Part shown: positions 30,606 to 41,360 of the stretch, one piece after another
Numbering within the stretch: position 1 is the first letter of the stretch
How the letters are laid out: each line of letters begins with the position of its first letter
NCBI GenBank assembly: GCA_018136815.1
Contig: CM030938.1
Location: forward strand, 3,422,112-3,486,111
DNA from: Isochrysis galbana
Lineage: Eukaryota > Haptophyta > Isochrysidales > Isochrysidaceae
DNA length: 64,000 nt
Direction of reading: 5' to 3'
Notes under the pieces: model-generated
The model's input: only the letters and a program-made list of their open reading frames with translations
Database searches by the model: none
What the model was told of the DNA's origin: nothing
Program-made: the position numbers and the translations under genes

Positions 30606-31973
30606 ATGTCGGTCTACGGCGGCAAGGCTCTCAGCACCACCAGCTCACATGGCCGCCGGCCCTCCAATCCGCGCTTCGCCAGCGTCACCAGCCGCATCGA
30701 TTCCGGGCCCAACATGCGCAAGGTAAGGCCCGTCGGCTGGTCGCCTTTCACTCAGCTTCGACCTCGCGTGTGCCACCATCCTCCCCCCACTCCTCCATCC
30801 GTGTCTCCCCCTTCGCTTGGTGTTTAACCCTACCTGGTTGAGTTTATGCCTACCATGAATTGCCAAGGTGATGGAGAAGTACGAGGGCACCTCCGGCCCC
30901 AACGCGCGCGCCAAGCAGGGAGACAAATTTTTCCAGACGATCAAGCCGCTCACGCTCGAGAAGCTCCTCGAGCCGGAGCTCGACAGCGTTGAGTCTATTT
31001 ATAATTATGATCTCGATGAGGTGAGAAGCACGGGGATTGTAGTGGCACACTGCCCTGCACAAGCACACTCACGTTTACGTCTTTTCGCAATGGCTTCTCT
31101 AGGTCTCGGCCATGCAATCTGTTGGCGGTGCTTCAGTTGCGCACTCCATCATCTCGCACTCTGCGGAAGCTGAAACGCCAAATGGGTCTGATGCTGCTGG
31201 CGCCTCGCAATCCAATCTGATCATTTTTGATTGCCGGACCTTCGAGGAGTATACGGACTCCCATGTGCATGGCGCGAAGCACTACGACAGGTCAGTATGA
31301 GTGCTGAGTCCCGAAACTGACATTTGTTGATGTGGTGCTGCCTCCGAACAGACGTTTGTCGATACGGTTTTGTGACCACTCCTGATCTATTCGTCTTTCT
31401 CGACCTCAGGACCATGCTTCACAAGAGCACAAACCAATTTCCTCGTGATCTCTACTTCTTTCGTGGTCCGAGGGATGGTGACAAGATGGTTGTCTTGTAC
31501 GACAGTGACGGCAAGGCGAGCACGCAGAGGCATGACACCTGTCTTGGCACAAACTCGACACAATAAGCACCGATTGCTCCAGAGATCTCATCCGCGAACG
31601 GCGAGGCCTGATGAATGTATCCATCTTGCATGCGAGCTCACCTATGCTCCCTGTTTCCCTCCCATAATAGGGGCTCGAGGAGGTGGCCAACGCCTTTGTC
31701 CAGAATGGCTTCGAGAACACGTACGTGCTAGCCGGAGGTTACCACGGTGTCTGTGTGCGTTGCCCGCACATCCTGTCGAACCCGCCGCCGGTCGAACTTT
31801 CTGAGCAGACGTTGCAGCAGCACATGGGGTCAATGAGGCTCACTGGGCGGCCGGGTGTACCCAATGCGAGTGGGCGACTCAATACCGCTGGAAGTACACG
31901 CACGCAAGAGACCTCTCTCTCGGGCTTCGGCCCAGGGCGCTCTGCTCGTCCGCCCCCGGGCACGTGGAAGTAG
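30606..31973 (+). CDS. CEP41: CEP41-like centrosomal/ciliary rhodanese protein
   Basis: Five exons: 30606-30722, 30868-31020, 31103-31290, 31410-31515, 31671-31973; 288 aa. Introns 1-3 are GT-AG; intron 4 begins GC (after YDSDGK). N-terminal region includes SRIDSGPNMRKVMEKYEG and FQTIKPLTLEKLLEPELDS, a block characteristic of CEP41. A rhodanese-like domain follows (NLIIFDCRTFEEYTDSHVHG, MVVLYDSDGKGLEE, FENTYVLAGGYHGV). The expected active-site cysteine of catalytic rhodaneses is replaced in the loop DSDGKG, as in other non-enzymatic members. CEP41 is needed for tubulin polyglutamylation of cilia by helping TTLL6 enter the cilium. The tail after residue about 230 is Ser/Thr/Gly-rich and unconserved. 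The ATG is preceded by a C/T-rich tract and gives the expected N-terminus. Ends in TAG. Confidence 0.88.
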
Positions 31974-33034
31974 ACACACTCGCATAAATTACAGCACATG
32001 CTTGGGTTGCGGCCCCATTCCAGATGGAACACAGACGCTCTTGTTGGAGAACGAGCCGATAGGACCCTGCATGTTTGAGCGACTTCCCGCATTCAGATGC
32101 GCACAATCGGCAGCTGGTATAGCAACAGCTTACCCACTGATAGAGATGGAAAACATCTCCTTTGCACGGTGAGAATAAGCCAGATCGTGTGCCGCCGTGT
32201 GAGTGCGACATGTGGCGCACGTGAAGGCATCTCCATTCTTTTCGGCGTCTCCATTCTATTTGGCGTCTTCACGTCTTCTTGTTGCGGCAGCCTTCGCACA
32301 TACCTTGAATAAGCTTTCCGCTATCGAAGCAGGAAGTGCTGCAAGGTCCACTACATGTGGCGTAAGCTGTTCTATGAGATGAAGGCTGAGTCTTCATGGT
32401 AGATCGAGGTGGAGAGATGTCCACGGAAAGCTAGCGCATACCTCTCTCACCTGTGTTGTAAAAAACATCTGAAGATTCAGGGCTATACACCTACTAGACG
32501 TCCGGTATGTATCAGCGTGCCATGGTCAATGCTATTATATCCCTTCACTCCACTCATTCCTCCCCTTCCCCCCAGGGGGGGGGGGGGCACTCGATGGAAT
32601 GGGACGTGCACATCACTCGCTTGCCCTTGTTTGCTTCATTCGCTTCATTCTTCTTACGGTGGTGCCCATGAGGCAACCACCGCGGCTTGGGCGAGGTAGA
32701 GCACCATCGCCGCTCGCATCGCTGAATCGATATCGCAGGATAATATTCTCTATACATTCACACACGACCTCCCGTTCCATCGATCGTCCCCCGTTTGCAA
32801 TTTGTTGGCTTGCTGCCATGCCGATGGTCCCCATTCCCTACCACCACCTCCTCTTGCAGTGGTTTGGTGATACCCTGCCCACAACATACAACATAAGCTT
32901 AGTTGGAGTGGGGGTGTATGTAGAACGCGTGCGTGAGAGTAGTGGGTCCAGCGGCGTGTGCGCGGCGAGAATGTTAACATATTTATTGACGTAATCTCCC
33001 TTAATTGATCTATCTCTATCAGTTCAAAGCCTCC
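31974..33034. other. Intergenic between CEP41 and URI1
   Basis: CEP41 (+) and URI1 (-) converge here. No gene is supported. It contains repeat E copy 3 (32455-32500) and G- and C-runs near 32570-32590. Confidence 0.5.
32455..32500 (+). repeat. Dispersed short repeat E, copy 3
   Basis: A-run, then catctgaagattcagggct, then atacacctacta. Matches 529-570 exactly over the first 25 bp and 10583-10612 (inverted) through the 'acacctacta' end. Confidence 0.5.
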
Positions 33035-33958
33035 TCATAAAGGAGCCCCACTCTGCGTGACCTCCCGTCTTGATGCCTTGAATCGAGATACTCGTTTGGA
33101 GTCTTCGCCCTGTGACGGCGCTGAACCCACAATAGGAGCACTGTCTGGCATGCCTAATTCTTTTAGCATAGCACTTGGCTGTGGAATCGGCGACGGCGGC
33201 ACGACTGGTGTGGCATGGTCAACAATTCGCTCTACAACTTCTTGTGTAAACGCCTCGGTGGCCCCATGTGGCTTCCCTTTGTTGAGTGAGTGCTGCGGTG
33301 CACGATGGGCCTGGTGGCAACCACTGGGAGAAGTCGCGCCTCCGGTGCTGCTTGCACGAGCGCAGTCTGCTGTTTTGCCTGGGACCTTCTCCCTCTTCCC
33401 CTTCTCGTTACTATGCAAGGACGCCACCTTTGAGCCACCACTTGATTCAAGCTGGCTCCACTCTTCCTCATCATACTCCTCTCGAATCTCAACCGTACCG
33501 TCCGGGTTTGTTGTGAGTCCGCTCACGTCGCCATGCTCGTCGGCACTGACCCCGTCGGTGGATCTCGCGCCAAGGCCAAGAGCATGCATTGCACGGAACT
33601 TATCGCGCTGCGATTTGAGATCGGCGATTTCGGAGGTGAGCGCGCTGATCTGCGTCTGGACGAACTCGCCGCGGCGCTGGGCAATGCCGATTGCCTGAGA
33701 GGCCGACCGCTTGGCAAAGATGTTCTCGCCCAGCAGCACAGTGACCTCGTTTGTGTGGCGCAGCGAGCCCTCAAAGAAGGCCATCTTACCAAACGGCACC
33801 ATCAGTTTGTGGCTCACGCGCTCCGGCAGTGCCTTGAGTGTGTGGGCGAGTGCATCGTACTCTTCGCGCACCCTCCTCATCCGCGCAAGCTGCTCCTCCC
33901 GCTCGCGCAGCGTCTCGCCCACGCGGCGGTCTGCCTCGACGATCTGGGCCGCCGACAT
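33035..33958 (-). CDS. URI1: URI1, unconventional prefoldin RPB5 interactor
   Basis: Intronless, 307 aa from the ATG at 33958 (MSAAQIVEADRR). An earlier in-frame ATG at 34033 would add 25 Gly/Arg-rich residues and is less likely. The N-terminal half is an alpha-type prefoldin: coiled coil, then SHKLMVPFGKMAFFEGSL, HTNEVTVLLGENIFAKRSA, then a second coiled coil (QTQISALTSEIADLKSQ). The 'PFG...G.L.HTNEV.V.LG.N.FA..SA' signature is that of URI rather than ordinary prefoldin 5. A conserved acidic patch (IREEYDEEEW) and a C-terminal Pro/Ser-rich tail follow, where the family binds RPB5 and PP1. URI is part of the R2TP/prefoldin-like complex for RNA polymerase assembly. It converges with CEP41. Confidence 0.85.
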   Translation of the reverse strand: MSAAQIVEADRRVGETLREREEQLARMRRVREEYDALAHTLKALPERVSHKLMVPFGKMAFFEGSLRHTNEVTVLLGENIFAKRSASQAIGIAQRRGEFVQTQISALTSEIADLKSQRDKFRAMHALGLGARSTDGVSADEHGDVSGLTTNPDGTVEIREEYDEEEWSQLESSGGSKVASLHSNEKGKREKVPGKTADCARASSTGGATSPSGCHQAHRAPQHSLNKGKPHGATEAFTQEVVERIVDHATPVVPPSPIPQPSAMLKELGMPDSAPIVGSAPSQGEDSKRVSRFKASRREVTQSGAPL

Positions 33959-34103
33959 GATGCGCCCCACAGAGGGACGGCTCCTTCCCTCTCCCCCCCC
34001 GCGCCTGCCTCTTCCACCCCACCCTCCTCTCACGTAAAGAGCATGTCTCCCAAGTAAGAAAATAGTAGTACTACTAACAAATTAGCCATTACTTTTACTT
34101 ATT

Positions 34104-34260
34104 ACTCACACGGCGTGTGGCAGAGTGTTTATGCTGCTCCTAACTACCCGCCCTCGCCCCTCGCCTACCGACATCCCCTCCCCCCTCTCCCAGGTTCCCG
34201 AATGCGGAATCTCTAGGAAGGGGGGGTCGCGCGCACTGCTTCGATCGGGGACGAGAGAGA
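34104..34260 (+). repeat. Dispersed repeat B, copy 3
   Basis: Follows the same order as 7958-8110: ggcgtgtggc, 'cctaactacccgccctcgcccc', 'ctcccaggttcccg', and 'gcgcgcactgcttcg'. Divergent, perhaps 75 percent identical by eye. Confidence 0.5.
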
Positions 34261-34465
34261 GGGGTGTAAGTGTAAGGTCTAAGTAATAGTAATAGTAATA
34301 AGTAATAAGTAAAAGTCAGAGTCAGAGTCAGTGTTAGTGTTGCGTGTTGTCCCTTCTTGCTTCTTGGGCGCTAGTGTGCCTCGCAAGGGGCCAGCGTCTT
34401 AATGGAGTCTTAAATCTGTTGTGCCCAGCAGCCAGCAGTGGCAATGGACCAGAGCCAGAGCCAGA

Positions 34466-34785
34466 GTGTCGAATCCAGAGTATCTCTATACTCAAAGCGG
34501 ATTCGATACTCGATAGTGCGAACGAATTTTTCGACACATTGAACACCGAGGCTTCACATCGCTCGTCAATTCATTTGTCTCCTTCTTTGTTTGTTTCGAG
34601 CGTTTATGTTTGTTTCTCAGTTCTTTTGTTGATTGAGTGGTGTTAGTAGATCGAGTTTTGTAAGGTGGTCACGTGCGTCGTCGTCATGTAGCGCGTTCCC
34701 CTCCCTCCCTCTCTCTCTCTCTCTCAAGATTGTGCCCCGAATGAGACTTGACACGATCAAGCTTCGGCTTGATTCGACACAGAGA
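34466..34785 (+). repeat. Dispersed repeat C, copy 2
   Basis: Same block order as 27672-28022: the aatccagagtatc dyad, a tttgtttg-rich middle, 'cgtcgtcgtcatgtagcgcg', 'ctctctcaagat', and a terminal hairpin tcaagc-ttcg-gcttga. The loop differs from copy 1 (gcga), while the stem is kept. Confidence 0.55.
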
Positions 34786-35136
34786 GATTGCAAAAAGGAC
34801 TGGCAGCTGGCAGCATCGTGAGAGAGCGAGAGAGCGCGACGGGCAGCTACAGCTACCCAAGGAGCAAGGAGAACAGGAACAGAATCGAACACTCACTCAG
34901 GGCCACCTTGCACCTTGGGACAGGAAACCAAGCAAAACACCACTGTCCACTGTGCCACATAAGACATAAGACATAAGACATAAGACATAAGAAATTTCAA
35001 CACTATCACACGGCTGCATCACACATATTAAGCTGTCACAAGAGAACAGGTAATGATGTGTGAGAGGTAGAAATGAGAAAGAACAGAATTGAGGTGCGAG
35101 GTGAAGAGTGGAATAATAATAATAAACATCTGAATC

Positions 35137-35309
35137 TGAGCGTTATGCGTTAGTACCACTACTCCCACTAGCCCGGTACTATCACGACACTCCTCAACGC
35201 ACCTGCCCGCGCCCCTTGAAGTGATGGCACAAGACACTTACACATATGCATCCCTACAAATCTCCCCCCTCGCAAACCCCCGGCACCCATTACAAAATAT
35301 AACTCCCCA
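35137..35309 (+). repeat. Dispersed repeat A, copy 2
   Basis: Contains ttagtaccactactcccac and ends aactcccca, like the copies at 9869, 39380 and 41198. After it an ATG opens 'atgagggaaaaccca', matching 'atgagcgaaaaccca' after the copy at 41198, so the shared element extends beyond the repeat itself. It lies 170 bp before the NEK-like kinase ATG and may be part of its 5' flank. Confidence 0.6.
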
Positions 35310-35479
35310 CAAATAACAATGAGGGAAAACCCAGTGACCAGTGAGGCGGACCGACCTTCCGCCTCACCAGGAAAAAACACCGGACCCAGAAGCCAGAAGA
35401 AGGAACTTGGGACGCTGTCCGACTGACCAACCGCGGCCCGTGGTGGCCCGACCATCCACGATCGGCCAGCCAGACCCAG

Positions 35480-36382
35480 ATGCTCGCAGGGGCTGTCGAA
35501 AAAGTGACGACGCGCGGCCCTTCGGTGTTGCACCAGCAGGGCTATCTCGTCGTCCAGATGCTCGGGAGGGGCGCTCATGGCGACGCATTTCTCGTGAGGA
35601 GAGGGCGTGAACGTGGCCTCTTCGTTGCCAAAATCCAGTCATACGCAGACAAGCCGGAACAGGGCAAACTGGCGCTCGCCCGTGAGGTGACAAACATGCG
35701 CAAAGCGAGTCTGAGTGGCCATCCATACCTCGTGCGCTTCCGGCAGTCCTTCCAGGATTCGACTCACCTCTGCATCATCATGGACTACTGCGAGGAAGCA
35801 GATCTTGCCGTGCAGATTCGCAAGCAACGCCAGAGTAGACAATTTTTCCCGGAGGGCACGATAAAGCGTTGGCTGTGCGAGCTCATTGCAGCATTGGACT
35901 ACCTGCACTGCCTTCATCTCCTCCACAGGGACGTGAAGCCGGGGAACATCTTCATGTCCAATGGTGGAGCTCGGCTGGGAGATTTTGGCTTGTCGAAACA
36001 AGTTTCTGCAGGGGTAACAAACATGAATCTCCACACGCAATGTGGCTCGCCGCTGTACCTTGCTCCTGAGGTGCATATGGGACAGCCGTACTCGAAAAGC
36101 GTAGACATGTGGGGTCTAGGCTGCACGCTTTTTGAAATGATGATGCTGAACTTTGCCTTTCGGGGCTCCACGGTCACCGAGGTAATGCGGAAGATTGTGT
36201 ACGCCAGACATGAGGAAATTCAGGGTGGTTGGACACCAAACCTCGTGAAGATTGTGCACACGTTACTCTCACTGAAGCCTACAGATCGGCCCACAACGCC
36301 GCAGCTCATTTGCGACAGCTATTTCCAGAGCGCCACGCAAGAAGTGTATTGGGATTCCGCGGCTTTGAGCCATAGAATGTGA
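35480..36382 (+). CDS. NEK-family serine/threonine protein kinase, intronless
   Basis: One exon, 300 aa. Domains: glycine loop GRGAHGDAFLV (about residues 29-39), ATP Lys in LFVAKIQ, catalytic HRDVKPGN (about 150), DFGLSK (about 168), APE (about 194), then the SVDMWGLGCTLFEM helix and the 'LLSLKPTDRPTTPQLI' end. HRDVKPGN, the threonine-containing activation loop (NMNLHTQCGSPLYLAPE) and the short basal catalytic domain without a tail are NEK-like. NEKs of protists work at basal bodies and flagella and in the cell cycle. The frame is intact. The lack of introns, unlike the two other kinases in the window, and a repeat directly upstream make a retrocopy origin possible but unproven. Confidence 0.8.
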   Translation: MLAGAVEKVTTRGPSVLHQQGYLVVQMLGRGAHGDAFLVRRGRERGLFVAKIQSYADKPEQGKLALAREVTNMRKASLSGHPYLVRFRQSFQDSTHLCIIMDYCEEADLAVQIRKQRQSRQFFPEGTIKRWLCELIAALDYLHCLHLLHRDVKPGNIFMSNGGARLGDFGLSKQVSAGVTNMNLHTQCGSPLYLAPEVHMGQPYSKSVDMWGLGCTLFEMMMLNFAFRGSTVTEVMRKIVYARHEEIQGGWTPNLVKIVHTLLSLKPTDRPTTPQLICDSYFQSATQEVYWDSAALSHRM

Positions 36383-37111
36383 TTGTTCAACATTGCCAGA
36401 GAGTTCCAGCCATCAACCAGCAACAGTCAACACATTCATCTCAGCGAGTAGTGTAACATTGATCTTCTGGCAAACATCGATTCTGGAAGAATAAAAACGC
36501 CAGGGGTGCCGTCAAACGCCAGCTCCACCTTGCTTGCCGCAAAGATCGGAGCTGCGTAGATCGGAGCTGCGGTGGGCTCACGACTCACAAATCACCAAGG
36601 ATTCGTCTTAGCGTCGTCAAGCGATGTCTCATCTGGCCGGGGCTGCTTTGGTGATGGCTCTCTGCGACCGTGGTCGTGGGCCCTGGCGAGAGGCCCTAGA
36701 AGGACTGGGGCTGGGTGGGTTACTTGGCTGTACTTGCCAGCACCTTGGCGAGGCGCGCGCCGCGTTGCAAGCGGTGGGCGGTGGGCGGTGCCACGGTGCG
36801 CCATTGGCGGCCTAGGCGTGCTACTGCCGGCCAGTCTACTCTGCGGGGTCCACACCATCGCGCTAATACGCAACAAAGGATATTATCTACTAGTCTAACG
36901 ACTCGCGACAACACACCGTTCTCAGAAATGATAAGTAGCTAGTGCAATACATTATAATTACGCTGGAGGCCAATAGCCAAATTACATGCCATGATAGCAA
37001 CACACACGTAGGGCACGCAGACTTCAGCGGCATTCATGATATTCTACTGCCCTTGGGCTGAAATAAAACAAAGCTGACAGTACGTGCACTTTACTGCGTC
37101 GGACCGATCGA
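36383..37111. other. Intergenic between convergent genes
   Basis: The NEK-like kinase (+) and the exonuclease (-) converge here. No gene is supported. A short duplicated gatcggagctgcg lies at 36540-36575, and an AATAAA lies at 36490. Confidence 0.55.
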
Positions 37112-38260
37112 TCAGCCAGACTGGCGTCTCGCCAGTTGCGTAGCAATCTCTTCTCGTGCGGAATACAATCGCCTTTCTAGCTGCACAAAACCATGATGCT
37201 GAAGGAAGGGACGGAGATCAGGCAGATCCACCGGATGCGCCGGGCGCAGACCGCGCAGGCTTTGAGATTCCACGTCAACCTCGTTGTCGAGGAGAATCAG
37301 CCGCTTGGCAAGGCGCGCCATCTCGCTGAATTCAATCAATGCATCGCGCCGTTTCGATTTCTTCATGCTGGGCGCTGCTTCCAGCACAGCTTCGAGCGAG
37401 CCATATTCCAAGATCAATTTAGCGGCTGTCTTAGGCCCAATTCCTGGAATCCCGGGAACGTTGTCGCTGATGTCTCCGACGAGCGCAAACAGGTCGACTA
37501 GCTGTGCGGGGTCAACGCCATGATACTTGGCTCGCACTGCTGCCGCGTCGAGTAGGAGTTTCTTCCGATCGTCAAAGACAGTCACATTTGTCGAGGCTCC
37601 AAACGCAGTGCTCGTCGAACAGTCGTGGTGGGATGTGATGAGCTGCAGCAAGTCTTTGTCTGATGACACCACGCAGACATCAGCGAGGCCCTCGTTGCGA
37701 GCACGGGACACTGCCGTTGCGATAAGGTCATCCGCCTCGATCCCATATTGTGAGATGGTGGATACTCCAAAACATTCGGCAGCCTCCCGAATGTGGCCCA
37801 TTTGCTGCCGTAGAGTTGCTGGCATTCGTGCACGAGTCTGAGGGTGCGAAAGAGGGGTAGAGTCGTGGGTGGCCGTGCTTTGCTCTAGAGTATCCACACT
37901 GGAAAGCGCGAGGCACACCTCCTTATATTCTGGAAGCATCTCGATGCGCCGCGCGGGCGCCCCCTCGTCAAAGACACACAGCATGTTGTACCCTGGGAAG
38001 ACGTCACGGAGCTTCCACAGCTTATTGCAGAAGCCGAGGAGCGCGTGGGCCGGCTCGCCCGTCCTCGAGGTCAGCACGGGTAGTGCGTGGTACATCCTAT
38101 ATGCTAGGTTATGAGCGTCGATGATGCAGAGCCTGCTGCCGTCGGGCTCGGCGGTACCCACGAGCGTGGACGCCCTCTGCATGTGTGTCTGCAAGGACGG
38201 CCGGACGAGACGTGCGCGGAAGGGCGCGTGGGTGAGCAGCAGCATCGCGAGCGCGGCCAT
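37112..38260 (-). CDS. 5'-3' exonuclease, bacterial Pol I type, possibly organellar
   Basis: Intronless, 382 aa from the ATG at 38260. The frame continues upstream only through the (GA)n tract, which would translate into Ser/Leu repeats and is not credible. Core motifs of the Pol I / T5-like flap exonuclease family: LCIIDAHNLAYRMYHALP with the first metal Asp, LCVFDEGAPARR, QYGIEADDLIATAV with paired Asp, VCVVSSDKDLLQLI, and the helix-hairpin-helix DNPVGIPGIGPKTAAKLI-type segment (written here as NVPGIPGIGPKTAAKL). No polymerase domain follows. The first ~45 residues (MAALAMLLLTHAPFRARLV...) are hydrophobic and basic without acids, a likely mitochondrial or plastid presequence. It would remove RNA primers or flaps in organellar DNA replication. 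Related stand-alone genes are known in algae and plants. The promoter side is a 250-bp GA tract. Confidence 0.83.
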   Translation of the reverse strand: MAALAMLLLTHAPFRARLVRPSLQTHMQRASTLVGTAEPDGSRLCIIDAHNLAYRMYHALPVLTSRTGEPAHALLGFCNKLWKLRDVFPGYNMLCVFDEGAPARRIEMLPEYKEVCLALSSVDTLEQSTATHDSTPLSHPQTRARMPATLRQQMGHIREAAECFGVSTISQYGIEADDLIATAVSRARNEGLADVCVVSSDKDLLQLITSHHDCSTSTAFGASTNVTVFDDRKKLLLDAAAVRAKYHGVDPAQLVDLFALVGDISDNVPGIPGIGPKTAAKLILEYGSLEAVLEAAPSMKKSKRRDALIEFSEMARLAKRLILLDNEVDVESQSLRGLRPAHPVDLPDLRPFLQHHGFVQLERRLYSAREEIATQLARRQSG

Positions 38261-39379
<1,119 letters not shown>

Positions 39380-39534
39380 TGAGTATTAGTATTAGTGCCG
39401 CTACTGCCACTAGCCATGCACCAACACGACAAGCCACTACATACATGACCGCATTATAAACCTAGGCACACAAATCTATGCACCTGATTATAGCTCCCCC
39501 CTCGCGGGCCCCCGGCTCCCGTTAGAACTCCCCA
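39380..39534 (+). repeat. Dispersed repeat A, copy 3
   Basis: The most divergent copy: tgagtattagtattagtgcc at the start, 'tagctcccccctcgcgggcccc' and actcccca at the end. It is followed by caagctcac, as the other copies are followed by caa. Confidence 0.5.
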
Positions 39535-39894
39535 CAAGCTCACTTCCGTCGCATCGTCGCTCTCTTGTCGGCATTCTCTTCCGTATCTTCCTTATTTGTT
39601 CTCTCCGTGTCAGTTCGTGGGGAAGATATGTTAGATGTTAGTGTGGAGAGTGTTGGTATGAGTCTGGTGTGTCTGTCGTTGTCTCTCAGCAGATTTCTGT
39701 CTGATCGGTCCTGGTAGCCCCTCGTCCCTCGTCCTTCGTCCTCGTCCTCGTCCTCGCCCCGCTCCGTCCCAGTCCTACATACTACACAGACAACTACTAC
39801 ACCTGTACCACTCCCACGCCCTCGCTCACGCTCGCCACGCCAATGTCCAATGTCCACTCCATCGCCGCACTCGCCAAACCCCAAGCCCGCCAAC

Positions 39895-40075
39895 CCGCCT
39901 CCCTTCCTGGATGAGGTGGAGCCCGTCTTTTCCTCTGGGGCTTCCCCAGCCGGGCCTCCCGCCGTAAACCCTACCTCCATTCCGTCGCCGGTTGAATGTG
40001 TGGCAACGTTCAATCCGTGCCAGGCCCGTCCTGCCTCTCCCTCGCTCCTCGCTGGCTCTCGCGCTCTTGAAGGTC
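39895..40075 (+). repeat. Dispersed repeat F, copy 2 (possibly coding)
   Basis: Encodes EVEPVFSSG, AGPPAVNPTS and IPSPVEC, matching the minus-strand translation of 15556-15665. See that entry. Confidence 0.5.
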
Positions 40076-40115
40076 TCGATTGGAGCATTGGAGCTGGCTG
40101 GGAGCTCCTGATCAG

Positions 40116-40120
40116 GGGGG
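40116..40120. repeat. Target-site duplication GGGGG (left)
   Basis: The five bases before the LTR start TGTCAG. GGGGG also follows the LTR end at 41010-41014. Confidence 0.75.
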
Positions 40121-41009
40121 TGTCAGAGCAAGGCTGATCTCACTCTTGGAGATTGACTGCGAGGGCGCGCCGCCAGCTAGCGCGGAACGCGGTTCTTGTG
40201 GGGAGCTCATAGAGCTTTCCTCGGGGGTGACTACGGGCATGGTGATCGACGCACGACGCACGACGCACGCACGGAGCACGGTGGGCGCGGAAGTGCGGAA
40301 GGAGGCTTGTGGGAGGTGGTGGCAGGCGACTGGGGGTGGCTCAGGCGCGTGCTTGACTTGTATTGACTCGTTGACTCGGGGTATAGACTCGGGAACTCGG
40401 GGGGACTCGCTTGGGAACACGATGGGACTCGATTAAGTTGCTACAAAATCACTCCCAAGAAACCAAAAACTAAAGTCCTTGGGCTCAGAAAACTAACGTA
40501 AACACTCCGGAATCATACGATAAACAAACCCCTCCCCGCGCGGCGAAGGCTGAAGTCGCGATCGCTCGTCATGCGCGAAGATATACGGAAAGAGAGCGCA
40601 TAACTACGCCACCGAAGGGTTCGAACTATCGTTAAAGTGAAACTCGTCCGCTGAAGCCAACGCGGAGGGTCGAGGAGAGATCCAAACTCGCGCGGGGGGA
40701 GAAGGCGATGTGCGGAGAGACCTTCTAGACAAGAGAGAGACGAGCAAGGGACGACGAAACAAGACGCGAGACGCGAGGCGCGTGCCATTCGTTCTTCCTT
40801 TCTTTCATCGAAACCGCGACGAAACTAACATTAAACGTCGGTGCCCCCTCCGCGAGGATCTGGAAGAAGAACGGACGAGATGGAGGCAATCATCGATGGA
40901 ACCGCGAGAGGAATCGAAGCGAGGGGGGGGGAACAACGACGGCCGGAGGAAACGAACCGCGCGCGGGGGAGAAGAGAACCTCGCGCGGGGGGGGGGCACG
41001 AATACAACA
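40121..41009 (-). repeat. Solo LTR of the chromovirus family, internally deleted
   Basis: Starts tgtcagagcaaggctg exactly like the element LTR at 49220 and ends aatacaaca like that at 50642. The flanks carry a GGGGG duplication on both sides, and no internal region follows, so it is a solo LTR left by LTR-LTR recombination. About 530 bp of the middle-right portion is missing relative to the full LTR. Its sequence resembles 49220-50100 more than the right LTR at 60567-61715 (for example gattaagttgctacaaaatc and aagagagagacgagc). Confidence 0.85.
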
Positions 41010-41014
41010 GGGGG
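41010..41014. repeat. Target-site duplication GGGGG (right)
   Basis: The five bases directly after the solo LTR. They match those before it. Confidence 0.75.
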
Positions 41015-41197
41015 TCCACGGGGAGGAGGGCTTGGTCAGAGCAAGAAGCAGGCCAGCGCGGGCCAAGATGTGCGATCTGTGCATCTGTCATCTGTGCCCA
41101 GCTCTATGGGAGATTCTGGGCAGTCTGGGTGAGTCCCCCCTGCATGCCAAGAGGCAGCGCAGGGGGGTGGATGGTTCTCGCCCCCCATGAATCTATC

Positions 41198-41360
41198 TGA
41201 GCATTAGTACCACTACTCTCACTAGCCCGGTACTAACACGACAGCCCTCAGCGCACCTGCCCGTACACCTTGGCGCGTGCTGTTGTCACAGATACATACT
41301 CCTATGCACCCTTCCACATCTCCCCCCTCGCAGGCCCCCGGCTCCCATTCTAACTCCCCA
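41198..41360 (+). repeat. Dispersed repeat A, copy 4
   Basis: Nearly identical to copy 1 (9869-10038): tgagcattagtaccactac ... taactcccca. It is followed by caagttaaaatgagcgaaaa, where an ATG opens a frame with RRSGRRRPT, a basic N-terminus like that seen at the start of some retroelement Gag proteins. The frame degenerates within 60 codons. Confidence 0.65.

Larger units (their letters stand above)
33959..35136. other. Intergenic with dispersed repeats
   Basis: No gene is supported. It contains repeat B copy 3 (34104-34260), taagtaataagta and cagagt tandem tracts (34290-34330), repeat C copy 2 (34466-34785) and a short acataag tandem (34960-34990). Confidence 0.55.
39535..40120. other. Intergenic with repeat F copy 2
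   Basis: No gene is supported. Repeat F (about 39895-40075) is the only recognised block. The right end adjoins the solo LTR at 40121. Confidence 0.5.

Noticed and set aside
40112..40420. MFPSESPRVPES... frame, similar at 49184-49519, as an alternative Gag start
   Set aside because: It lies within the LTR (its 3' end), which is shared by the solo LTR. The similarity is due to LTR copies, not to a gene.
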